Shown in pieces: positions 36,716 through 47,965 of a stretch of 64,000 bases of DNA. The notes below the pieces were generated by a model. That model had not been told where the DNA came from and made no database searches. It was given only the letters and a program-made list of their open reading frames with translations. Source of the DNA: Trema orientale (Eukaryota > Streptophyta > Magnoliopsida > Rosales > Cannabaceae); NCBI GenBank assembly GCA_002914845.1, contig JXTC01000024.1, positions 294,923 to 358,922 on the forward strand, read 5' to 3'. Position 1 is the stretch's first letter. Each line of letters begins with the position of its first letter. The translations under genes were made by a program, and so were the position numbers.

Positions 36716-37330
36716 ACTAAATATATTTCAGTAATCCTAAATTTATCACAAACAGTGCTGATTTAATCACATTTCTTAATTATGTTAAAATATATGAGCT
36801 AATTGAAATGGTCAAGAGCGAATCTTGTCCCTTGTATAATTAAACAATTTTAAGAGTAGTGATAGTAAATAAAAATGTAATATATATGAATAGTATTTAC
36901 GACCTACTATAATTTTGGTATGAAATATCCTATATTAACTCATATATAGTTTGCAAGCATCATATAACTAAGGTTTACTTGTAAACTAAATCATGAACAT
37001 AGTTTGCAATGCTCATGATCATGACTAGATCAAAACATATGAAACATCCAAGTTGATCACTAGCAAATTGAGAAACGTGAATGAATTAGATATGGCAACA
37101 GATTATCTATGAGAAGAATGACATACTGGACAAATCACTATTTCCTCTTATACTCATATATATATATCTCAACGATAACAATAAGACAAAACGACAGATC
37201 ACCACAGGAAAAAGAGAGAAAAACAAAAATGACAAACAAAACTTTCCTAGCGATGTACAACTTGGAAAACGATATACTGAGAAAAGATATATATAAATAG
37301 CAAAAGCGACAAGAAAGCTACGTATATATA
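36716..37330. other. Intergenic, AT-rich
   Basis: I see no gene or clear repeat here apart from short TA runs. Confidence 0.5.
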
Positions 37331-37745
37331 TAGAGCTGCAAATATGGGCCAAATCAAACGGGCCGGTCCGTAGCTGGCAAATTTGGCCAGGGCTCGACTC
37401 GATATTATTCACGGCCTGACCATAAATCTAGGCAGAGGTAGTGAGCCCGCCGGGTCAACCCGGCCAGGGGGCCTATTTTTAAATTACTTTTTAAAAAGTT
37501 ATTTGTCGTTTTTGTAATTATTATTAAAAAAATAATATTTTTACCAAATAGTATCGGGTCGGGCCGAGCTGATTTTGGCTTGGCCCGGTATTTAGCTATC
37601 AAGCTATAGGGCCAGGCCGGGCCTCTCTTTAAGCTTTTCAAGTCGACTTGGCAAAGCCCGCTACATTTTTAGGTCGACCTGGCCCGGGCCGAATTTCCCT
37701 TTTGGCTCGAATGGGCCAAGCCAGGTAGCCCATATTTGCAGCTCT
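37331..37745. mobile_element. GC-rich hAT-like MITE
   Basis: 415 bp bounded by tagagctgcaaatatgggc and its exact reverse complement. Flanks tatatata (37323-37330) and taaatata (37746-37753) would be an 8-bp duplication with one mismatch, as for hAT elements. The interior is rich in ggccggg/cccggcc blocks that can fold back, in sharp contrast to the AT-rich surroundings. Confidence 0.7.
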
Positions 37746-37952
37746 ATAAATATACCACCCGCACACAGCAAAATGGCATTGAGGGGATACTTTGCAAAAA
37801 CGACAAATACGAGAGATTGAAAAAGAAAAAGGGGAAAAAAAAAGAATAAAGGTTTACGTCAACGCCAAAAATTGGACAGAAGTAGAAAATATAAGGCAAA
37901 AAAGAAAAAAAGAAACAAAAAAAAAACCAAAACCAAAACATTAAAAAAAAAT

Positions 37953-40900
37953 CCACATTAATTATAGAACTAGAGCTTTGGTTTACCTGTTGCCCTATTC
38001 AATGAGTAGTGACCAACAGACCAAGAGAGAAAATGACATAGATAGGACTAACTTGGGCCAAAATGACCTTTTATGTATTTTTAAAAAAATGACATTTTTA
38101 GGAGTCTTATGTACTTTTTGACCTATGGTCAAAAAGTTCTTAACTATAAATAAGTCATAAATAATAATTTTTTTCATGTTCAAGAAGCTCTTGACTCTAG
38201 ATCAAGATGTTCTTGACCCTCTTAAAAGGTTTATTTTCAGAAAAATAAATAAAATAGTCATTTTGACCTAAATTAGTCTTATCCAAGTCTTTTGCTCACC
38301 AAGGGATGTAGTTCTACTACGGGCTGCGGGACGTGTTGCGCGGAAGCTAGTTGTTCTTTATCTTTAGTTTCTTTGATATAAGAATATCTCATAACATGTC
38401 AAAGCATGTATTCTAGTAAGCAAATAGAGAAAGTTTTAACCTCATTTTTGTAGACTAAAGTACTCACAAAAATGGTAAGTTTTGACAATTAATTATTAAG
38501 TTAAAGAATATTATTGAAAGGGAAATAACTAGAGTTCTGGTTTTCATTATACATGCATGCTAATAATGCTGACTGGACATTTTTCTTGTAGGAAACAATA
38601 CCACATTCGCCAAAGTGGGCTTTTTCATAACTTATTCGAGTGGGCCTTCTCCTTATCAAAGTGGCCCATTTTTTGTTTTGTATGCATAAATCAAAAGACA
38701 AAAACAAAAACAAAAAAAAAACCAGAAAAACAAAACAAAAAACGAAAAAAAATTAACAATAAAATACAAATGTTCTACCACTAAATACTACATAACCCGA
38801 CCATGGCTTACTTATGTAAGTATGCAACTATGTTATCCTAAAATTAAAACTTAAAAATAAAAACAAAAAAGTTATCACAAGATCCTGCCGCAAGCTTAAT
38901 ATATTTGATTGCTTTTTCATCGAAGAGAGTACTAAGATCATTTTTTTTCTACTATTTTTACTACTTAACATGTATATTCCATAATAATTTGTAGTCTATT
39001 AAAATATGAGACTAAATAGTAGAATTCACATAGCAAAGCAATAATGTAGAGTAAAAAGATCTTTTCATCATAACTTCCTAATAAAAGTTATTTGGTAAGA
39101 GGGATAGTGAGTAAGATGGAAAGAGAGTATTTATTTATAAAATTACCAGATTATTCATTTCATCATTTTTAAAATTTTTTTTAAGGAGGGTACCTTTGTC
39201 ATTTTTCCTAAAAAGAAAAAAGAAAGATTGAATCTTCCCATTAATGGGAGGATTCAAGATGGTTGGCTAAGAGGTAGAGCTCATCCCTCCATTTCTCCTT
39301 TCACTCTCTCAATGCCTCTTATCAAACAATGAATTTGGCCTCTTTTTCTACTCTTCTCCCTCTATCTCTCTATTCTCCCATAGATCTCTTCTACCAAACA
39401 AAGCTTGAGTATTTCTTTCATGAAAAATTCCTATAATTCCTTTGAGTTTGACATCGAGTATATATCAAAATTGTTTAATATGTCTATTTGAGTTCTATTT
39501 TATAGAAAATAAAACCAAAACCAAAAACAAAATTAAAAAAAAAAAACACATTAACTGTAGAATTAGAACTTTGGTTTATTTGCTACCCGATTCAATGCAT
39601 AGTGACCAACAGACCAAGAGAAATAGTTATATTGCGGGCTATCAGATGTGTTGCACGGAAGCTAGTCATTCTCTGCCTTTAGTTTCTTTGATATAAGAAC
39701 ATCCTGGAACATCTCAAAGTATATATTTGAGTGAGCAAATACAGAAACTTTTAACATAACTTTTATAGACAAAAGTACTAACAAAAATAATAAGTTTTAA
39801 CAACTAATTATTAAGTTAAAGACTATTATGGAAAAAAGGAAATAACTAGAATTCAGGTTCTTATTATACATGCATACTAATAATGCTGACTAGGTATTTT
39901 GCTTGTAGGGAGCAAGACTACATTCGCCAAAATGGGCCTTTTCCTAACCTATTTGAGTGGGCCTTCTCCTTACCAAAGTGACTCTTTTTTTGTTTTGTAT
40001 TCATAAACTAAAAAGCAAAAAAAATACAAAAAATAGAAAACAAAACCAAAAATGAAAAAAAAAAAAACAATAAAATACAAACGTTATGCTGCCAAATACT
40101 ACATAACTTGGTCATGTCTTACTTATTCAAGTATGCAACTATGTTCTCCTAAAATTAAAAGTTAAAAATAAAAATAAAAATGTTATCACAAGATCCTTTC
40201 GTAAGTTTAATATATTTGATTGCTTTTTCATCGAAGAGACTACTAAGATCATTTTTTTTCTACTGTTCTTACAACTTACAACTTGACGTGTGGATTCCAT
40301 AATAATTTGTGGTGCTATTAAAATGTGAGACCGAATAGTGGAATTCATATGGCAAAGCAATAATAGAGAGTAAAAAGATATTTTCTTTATAACTTCCTAA
40401 TAAAAGTTATTTTGTAAGAGGGATGGTGAGTAAGATTGAATGAGAGTATTTATTTATAAAATTACATAAAAAAAGAAAAAATAGATTGAATCCTCCCATT
40501 ACTGGGAGTATTCAAAATAGTAGGCTAAGATGTAGAGCTCATCCATCTATTGCTCCTCTCGCACTCTCAATCCCTCTTACCAAACAATGTATTTTACCTC
40601 TCCTTCTACTCTTCTTCCTCCACCTCTCTCCATCCTCCTACAAATCTCTTCTACCAAATAAAGTCATAGTGTTCCTTTCATGAAAAATTCCTACAATCTC
40701 TTTGAGTTTGACATCGAGTACATATCAAAATTGTTTAAATATGTCTATTTGAATTCTATTTTACAGAAAACAAAACTAAAACTAAAACTAAAATAAAAAC
40801 CACATTAATCGTAGAACTAGAACTTTGGTTTACTTGCTAACCGATTCAATGAGTAGTGACCAACAGACCAAGAGATGTAGATCTGCTGCGGGCTGTCGGA

Positions 40901-42351
40901 CGTGTTGGGCGGAAGCTAGTCGTTCTTTACCTTTAGTTTCTTTGATATAAGAACTTCTCAGAGCATCTCAAAGCATATATTCAAGTGAGTAAATATAGAA
41001 ACTTTTAACCTAATTTTTATAGACCAAAGTATTCACAAAAGTGTTAAGTTTTAACTCTAATTATTGAAAGGGAAATAACTAGAGTTCTGGTTCTCATTAC
41101 ACATGCATGCTAATAATGCTAACTGAGTGTTTTGCATGTAGGGAACAAGACCACATTTGCAAAAGTAGGCCTTTTTCTGACCTATTTGAGTGGGTCTTCT
41201 CCTTACCAAAGTGGTCCATTTTTTGTTTTGTATGCATAAACCAAAAAACAAAAACACAAAAAAAAAAAAAAAAAAACCAAAAATGAAAAAAAAACAATAA
41301 AATACAAACGTTGTGCTGTCAAATACCTGGCCATGTCTTATTCATGCAACTAGGTTCTCCTAAAATTATGACTTTAAAATAAAAATAAAAACGTTATCAC
41401 AAGATCCCGCCGCAAACTTGATATTTTTGATTGCTTTTTCAATGAAGAAAGTAATAAGATCATTTTTTCTTTTAATATTTTTACTACTTGACATGTGGAT
41501 TCCATGATAATTTATAGTATTATTAAAATATGAGACTGAATAGTGAAATTCATATGGCAAAGTAATAATGGAGAGTAAAAAGATCTTTTCATCATAACTT
41601 CCTACTCAAAGTTATTTGGTAAGAGGGACTATGAGTAAGATAGAAGGAGAGTATTTATTTATGAAATTACCAAATTTTCCATTTCATTATTTTTAAAAGA
41701 TCTTTTAAGGAGGATAGTTTTTTCATTATACATAAAAAGAAGAAAAAATGGGTTGAATCCTCCCATTAATTGGAGAATTAAAAATGGTGGGCTAGAATTG
41801 AGAGCTCATCTATACACTTCTCCTCTCACTCTCTTAATCCCTCTTACCAAACAATGTATTTTACCTCTCCTTCTACTCTTCTCCCTCTACCCCTCTCCAT
41901 CCTACCACAAATCCCTCCTACTAAACAAAGCCTTGGTATTCAATTTATGAAAAATTCCTATAATTCCTTTGAGTTTGATGTCGGGTATACATTAAAATTG
42001 TTTAAATACGTCCATTTGAATTCTATTTTACAGAAACAAAACCAAAACCAAAATAAAATTAAAAAAAAAAACCACATTAAATGTAGAACTAGAACTTCGG
42101 TTTACTTGCCGCCCGATTCAATGAGTAGTGACCAACAGACCAAGAGATGTAGATCTGCTGCACGTGTTGTGCAGAAGCTAGTTGTTCTTTGCCTTTAGTT
42201 TCTTTGATATAAGAACACCTCAGAACATCTCAAAGCATATATTCTAGTGAGTAAATATAGAACCTTTTAACCTAATTTTTATTTACTAAAGTACTCACAA
42301 AAATGGTAAGTTTTATCAACTAATTATTAAGTTAAAGACTATTATTGAAAG
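37953..42351 (+). repeat. Tandem array of ~1.26-kb units (units 1-3 and start of unit 4)
   Basis: Units start at the motif ccacattaa followed by tagaactagaactttgg: 37953, 39547, 40800 and 42071. Spacings are about 1.59 kb (unit 1, enlarged by a 269-bp MITE), 1.25 and 1.27 kb. Each unit repeats a fixed order of landmarks: gaccaacagaccaagag, gggaaataactagag, tatgcataaacc before an A/C-rich tract, gttatcacaagatc, ttggtaagaggga, and tcccattaatgggag. No open frame is conserved between units. Unit 4 is cut after 281 bases by the retrotransposon at 42352. Confidence 0.88.
38029..38297. mobile_element. MULE-like MITE inside tandem unit 1
   Basis: It is present only in unit 1. Its arms (ataggactaacttgggccaa, then aatgac, and the reverse complement ataagactaatttaggtcaa, then aatgac) form an inverted repeat of about 40 bp. 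Flanks accaagaga (38020-38028) and accaaggga (38298-38306) make a 9-bp duplication with one mismatch. The uninterrupted site is seen in units 3 and 4 (accaagagatg). Confidence 0.75.
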
Positions 42352-43020
42352 TGTTGGGTCGGTTTTCACCAACTGTCTACGTGTTTCGCTATCTCTGACT
42401 GTGTCCAATATCTGGAAGGATCGGAGGAGCTGGGGGGTACCTGCAAATACTCTCCGATGCTTAAGTCAGATATCGGTCCTAGAAGAGATAGCAGTGAGTG
42501 GATAAAATTACCTACTTGCTTATTCCAGTGCGGGCGATACTTATACCTCTGAAATCGGGATCCAATTCCGAGGTTTCCTTTCCCGCGGTGTAGCTCGCTC
42601 CCGAAATCACGGGCTAAGATTGGTACGATTTGTTCCCTGTTGCCAGCTTCGACAGGCGTCTACAGTTCTGCCGCCTTCCCAAGAGAATGCAATCAATACG
42701 CACACCTACCCAAGATCGCATTAAATGCCTTGTCTGGGTCTGGAACTATGCGTTACCCCCGAGGGTCTTCTAGCGGAAGACCCTTGAGGCTCATGACCCC
42801 TAGCTGTCGGGACAAGGGTCTGGTTGGGCCGGGCCCATCCCGGATCTGGATGGGCCCTGCTTCGACCCGCTTCGATAGTGTGGGCCTAAATATCGTCATG
42901 TGAAACACTTGTGGTTCCCCGGCGATTTTTTTTCTGCCCACGTGTCAGTTGATTGTTCCCAGTTTCGTTCCTTGCTGCCGGGACGTCCACGTGGCGCACG
43001 TTCTAAAAGTGGGTCCCACA
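42352..43020 (-). repeat. 3' LTR of the Tat element
   Basis: 669 bp; on the plus strand it begins TGTTGGGTCGG and ends GGGTCCCACA. It lacks a 20-bp stretch (after cttcgaca) that is present in the other LTR. Confidence 0.93.
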
Positions 43021-43248
43021 ACTGCCCCCATTTCTCTGTTTGATGGGTCTGCAGCTATTAAATGGGGAAATCATTACTTCGGTCCGCGAATACGGAGGTT
43101 ACACATGGGCCACTATCTCCTCTGTTCGCAAGTTACCGATGTTAGCGCGTGCTGGCCTTCATTAAGTTTTTTCCAAAATTTTGAATTTTGAAATGCTTTG
43201 GGCCCCTACCGCACGGTTTCTCTTCCTCAGTGTCCTTCCAGTTCCTCT

Positions 43249-43258
43249 TCTATAAGAG
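43249..43258 (+). promoter_or_regulatory. TATA box for the antisense ORF
   Basis: tcTATAAGAG lies about 135 bp upstream of the antisense ORF's ATG (43392), inside the element and outside the LTR. It suggests a private promoter on the strand opposite gag-pol. Confidence 0.5.
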
Positions 43259-43391
43259 CAAGGCCTGGGCTTATTTTTCACTTTACCAAAATTCATCAAG
43301 TGCAGATTTTCTTTCCTCTTAGAAATTTCTTCCCCTTTTGGATTTAGGGTTTTCGGCTCTCTTCCGCCTTTGAACTTTCGATTCTCCGACG

Positions 43392-46300
43392 ATGTCCAAA
43401 AGGATGGCCTCAAACCAAACTCAGGTGCTCCTTCCAGTCGCCGACTCCGAGCTCTCCTCGCTAAGGAGGCAGCTCTGCTTTCCTGGAGGGGTTACCCTGC
43501 AAAGGGTTGAGGGGCCGGCTGATTGGTAACTCCGTGCCTCTGCCCCCGAGGGCTCCATTGTACTAGGGAGGAAGCACTTGGAGTGGCTGCGGTTCCCGCT
43601 CTCCCTCCTCGTCCACCAGTTCTTCAGCCTTACCGGGATCCATCCGATGCAACTCAACGCTAACGGGATCATGATCTTGATGGGGCTCTCTGCCCTGTCT
43701 GTCCTCCTCAACATCCTGATTGGCCTGGAGGTGGTCTTCTATGCTTACAAGTTGACCATCATCCCCAAGAGGAGCTCCTATCCCACGTTTTACCTCCAAC
43801 CGCTCCCGGGGCGTCACATTTTCTGGGGTCTGCCGAGGAGTGACAAGCAGTGGGACTCCCACTCCAGGCTGTATGCGATTGGAGGGGCGTGGTGCTCTCC
43901 TTGGGTGAACGAGGAACATTTCTCGATTCCCTCGTCGTTTTCCCACAGTAAGTCTCTGGGTGCTCTCTTTTCCTTAGGTCTGAACATTCCCCTATCTCCT
44001 GACCTTTGTTATCGTGCAGGCATGACGGACGATAGCAGGTTTGAGCCGCGGCTGTCGGTGGGGCGGCTGCAGGAGCTGGAGGGGATCATCATTTTCGGGT
44101 CGGCCGGAGAGTGCCGCCATATACAGGCCGTGCTGGGCCCTCAGATGATGAATCTGATGCCGAGGGCGGTCCTGTATCTCCCTTTCTCACTCGACTCTTA
44201 GGTGATCACTAAGCATCTCCGGAGCCGCCTCGATGCCACTGCCCTAAATCGTTTCGCCGTGATGAGTAGAACCGCATCACGATGGTCGGGCGTCAGGTCG
44301 TGGCCTCGAACTAGGTGGCAGGGTCTGACGACTTGGTGGCGCCGACTAGGCTCGAGCTGGAGGAGGTCCTGGTGTTCATGGCCGGAGAATGCATGCGGCT
44401 CCGTGTCGCTGAGGCACCTGCCCCCAAGGGAGCTAAAGGTAACCTTATCTGCTCGCTGCGAGGCTCCACTATTCGGGTATGGGTCATCCTTCTAACTGCG
44501 TCGCATTCCTTTTGTTTGCAGGCTCAGGTGCTGGACCTTCAGCAGGCCCATCTCCGGCCAGAGGAGGTGCCCCTGTGCACCGGCCCAGGCCCAAGGTCCC
44601 CGCCGGTCGGCGTTTGGTTGTGTCTTCCGATGACGAGTCTGGGGGTCCCGAATTTGTCACCCGAAGAACAGACCGGGAGGACGAGTTGGAGGGTGTGTTC
44701 GTGCCCGGGGGCGATGCTCCCGTGGTGCTTCTTCTGGGGACGGGTGAGCCCAAGGCTCGGGAGACGCCTGCCGTGCGGATCAAGTACGGCGGCGGGCTGT
44801 CTTCGGGTCGGCCTAGGGAGGCTGCTACTTCAGACTCTCCTCCCGTTGGACCCGGATCAGGGGTCAGCACGGGGTCTGGTTCTGCGTGTTCTCGAGAAGA
44901 GATCGCGGGTTCTGGTTCCGTGCACCCTAGAGGAGAGATCGTGGGTTCTGGCTCTGCGCGCCCTCGAGGAGAGATCGCGGACTTGAGTGGAGGAGCCCCC
45001 AGACTCAAGTCTCGTCTATCCTCCCCTCCGCCAGTCTCCTTGAAGCGGGGTCGCGAAGCTGACCCATCTGGCGGGTCTGCTCTGCAGGTGGTCAGGTCTG
45101 CTCCGTAGGTGGTCGGCGGAGCTGCTGAAGCGGTAACTGTCCTGGTTGCTGCTGATGATGCATCGGCTCGTTCTGCGCCGTCACCATCCTCCGCTGCCCC
45201 CATCCCCCCCAGTTCAGCAGTATCAGGAGGTGCTGCTGAAGTGTCGCAGGCAGCAGGCGGAGCTCTCCCTCTTGGCGGGGTGGAAGCACGCTCCTCAGGC
45301 GCGGACGGTACCCGGGGAAGCGATTTGGCCGCTGAGCTCGAGCTGGAGCCGCTGTCCCTGGGGAACGTGGATGCTGTTGCCAGCCACAGCCTCGCACAGG
45401 TGTGGGTTTGTCAGGTCGTCATTTTCATAGTTGCGGCATGTTTGATGATGACTGAGTTTCTGGTTTTGCATTCTGCAGTTGGCCGCTGTCCAGTCGTTTT
45501 ATGCGTCGCAAGTGGTGGAGCTGAGAAGGTAGCTGGACGCGAAGATTGTGGCAGCAGAACAGAGCGCGGTCGCCCTGAAGGCAGTTAGGGCGGACTTCAA
45601 TCTGTTCAGAAGCCTGGAGGAGGCTCGGGTCAGCACGGCGGTGGCTCATACTCTGAGCGTCGAGAGGACCGGTCGTGAAGAACTGGCCGGCAAGTTGGCG
45701 GATGCGGAGGGGAAGCTCAAGTCTCTAGAGGCTGAGTTTCCTGGCCTCCGTGCTCAGGCCGAACTTGTGGGTCTGGCCCGGGCTGAGGCCGCGCTGAAGG
45801 AGCAGGAGTCGCTGAACGCAATAGCTGAGATGGGGCTCGCCGTCGTAGCCCGGGACGGCGCCCTCGATGATGCCAAGGAAGCCAAGAAGGCTGAGGCGAA
45901 GGCAAAGCTAGAGGCTCATTCTCTACAATGCAGACTCGACCGATCTAATGAGGTAATCAGCCACCTGCACTTGGAGCATTTTGAGTTACTGAAATCTCAC
46001 GTTGAGCTGACCCGTTTGCGCCGTGAAGAGCTAGCCGATATTAATAACCTTTTGGGTGATTTGTCGCAGCGCCAGGCGGAGCTCAGGTTGGCAGCGTTGA
46101 GAGACAGGCTGGGGGATGCTGAGAAGCTGAAAAAGAGGTACCAACGGCATGTGGATGTCCTTTCTGCTGAAAGTTACAGGTCTAGCTGGGAAAACTGAGA
46201 ATATGAAGGTCATCCAGATGTGGTGACGCCAGACCAGTTCGACGAGCAGAAGGGTGTCGAGAGGGACCACTATTCTGTCGGGTACTACATGCAACAGCTG

Positions 46301-46570
46301 GGGGATGAGATTAACATCACATACTCTGCTAACGTATTAAAGATGCTCGACGATGAGAAGGGTGAGCCCTCTGCATCTGCCTCCGTCAGCAAAGAGATGG
46401 TCCCCGTCGTGGGTCAGGAGGAGCCAACCGCGAGCCAGCCGGGTGTCGGTACATCACCAGGGTCAGGTGCCATAGTGCTCTCCAGTGAGTCTGAATCCGA
46501 GATGCCGTCTCAGGCCGAAGCCGATCCGGGTGCCGAAGCCGGCGTTCCTTCCTCCAGCGGAGGTAAATAA
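43392..46570 (+). pseudogene. Antisense extra ORF of the Tat element (putative gypsy-type transposon domain)
   Basis: From ATG 43392 the exons 43392-43947, 44020-44438, 44522-45399 and 45479 onward are separated by three GT-AG introns with good consensus. The first exon has WLRFPLSLLVHQFFSLTGI, QLNANGIMILMGLSAL and a GRHIFWGLP block. This is the pattern of Pfam PF04195 (putative gypsy type transposon). A Pro/Ser/Gly-rich acidic middle follows, then a long Ala/Glu/Lys/Leu coiled coil (45548-46198) and an acidic Ser-rich end with stop at 46568. In-frame stops (TAA 43527, TAG 44199, TAG 45106, others) and a frameshift near 44310 inactivate it. Such antisense aORFs are described for Tat elements; function is unknown. 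Confidence 0.75.
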
Positions 46571-46666
46571 GGGTGCCTGCTCTTCTGTACATATGTAGAA
46601 GTAGGGCTTGTATAGGGTGCTGCCCGCCCCTTCTGCAGTCCTGCTTTGTAATCTTCAACTTTGAAT

Positions 46667-46677
46667 AATAAAATAAA
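46667..46677 (+). terminator. Polyadenylation signals for the antisense ORF
   Basis: Two overlapping AATAAA hexamers lie about 100 bp after the antisense ORF's stop, completing a TATA-exons-polyA unit on the plus strand. Confidence 0.55.
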
Positions 46678-47365
46678 TACATTCGCCCTATTTTGAGTTT
46701 GAGTTTTTTTTTTGTTTGTATGTGGTTAGGGTTGGGCATCATATACGATGCCATTCCCTTGTCGGCAGTTCAACCGACTTCCAGGTCTGGCCCAATCGTA
46801 TATGATTTGGAGTTGTTAGTAAACCCTTTCCGCGCTATGATTAATAGCATTAATTCAAGAAATCCAGATGTGAGCTCTGGCTCTTCCAGCGCTGAAGATA
46901 TGTAATCGCTGCTGTGATTTGTCTTTGACAGAGTTCGATCCGCGTGTGTGGCTGGATTTCTCCGACCCTAAGTGGGATCGTGCTAGGAGTCAACTGCAAG
47001 GGATGGTCAATTCTTGCTTAGACCCGTCGCTGCAGAGGAGAAGGCCTGGGCTCGGCTCGTATCAGGAACAGACTGGGCACTATCGTTCCGACGTGTCTCT
47101 GCACCTTCGCCAAGGCCTGCTAATAAATAAGGAAGTGGGACCCGCTTTGTAATCTGTAATACAATTATTAATAACAGCGGTTGGTCCTGTTTCTCCTTTT
47201 TCTTTTTGGTGATTCTCGACTGTTATTTGTCTCTTTTTTTTTTGTGTGGGTCTGTTTCCAACGGGCAGATCAAATGGGGTCTGCTTCCAACGGGCAGACA
47301 TTTCTCGCCGTTTGCTAGGTGTTGACATGGTTCTGCTTCCAACAGGCGAACCACAGTACAACCCC

Positions 47366-47760
47366 AGGTTGAGGTCTGCTGGCAAGAATGTTGTTGCACA
47401 GCTTAATCCCCTTCATACGTTTTTCTCGGGCTGCCGGCAAATGTTTCAATGCTCGACGTATAGTCCTATAGTACTTTTTTAGGTCGGGGTCTACTGGCAA
47501 GAATGTTATTGTACAACTTAATCCCCTTCATACGTTTTTCTCGGGTCGCCGGTAAATGTTTCATTGCTCGACGTTTAGTCCCATAGTACTTTTTTAGGTC
47601 GGGGTCTGCTGGCAAGAATGTTGTTGCACAGCTTAATCCCCTTCGTACGTTTTTCTCGGGTCGCCGGCAAATGTTTCATTGCTCGACGTTTAGTCCCATA
47701 GTACTTTTTTAGGTCGGAGTCTGCTGGCAAGAATGTTATTGCACAGCTTAGACCCAAGCG
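47366..47760. repeat. 115-bp tandem repeat in the Tat element
   Basis: The marker ctggcaagaatg recurs at 47379, 47494, 47609 and 47724, a period of exactly 115. Units share cttaatccccttc, cgtttttctcggg, tgctcgacg and ccatagtactttttta (variants). A shorter ctgcttccaacgggcagac motif is repeated just upstream (47247-47350). Tandem repeats between pol and the extra ORF are a reported feature of Retand-like elements. Confidence 0.88.
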
Positions 47761-47965
47761 GGCACTGGATTTGTTATCGAATAGTTTGACCTGTATCAAA
47801 GTAGATCTGCTCATTATAAAAGGAAGAGTTTTTACAAATGATTCATACATAATAATTCTTCAGGTGCTGAGCATTCTATGTGTTGGGTAGAGTTCTACCC
47901 GTCTTGAGTTCCCTCAGGACGTACGCGCCGCAGTCTAGTGCCTTGACAATTTCGTAAGGTCTGAC

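Noticed and set aside
37953..42351. CRISPR-like or satellite array of short repeats
   Set aside because: Units are over 1.2 kb, only four in number, without spacers; this is a plant nuclear tandem duplication.
44484..45203. 239-codon open frame antisense to the Tat extra ORF
   Set aside because: GC-rich shadow frame; the plus strand carries introns and the coiled coil continuation.
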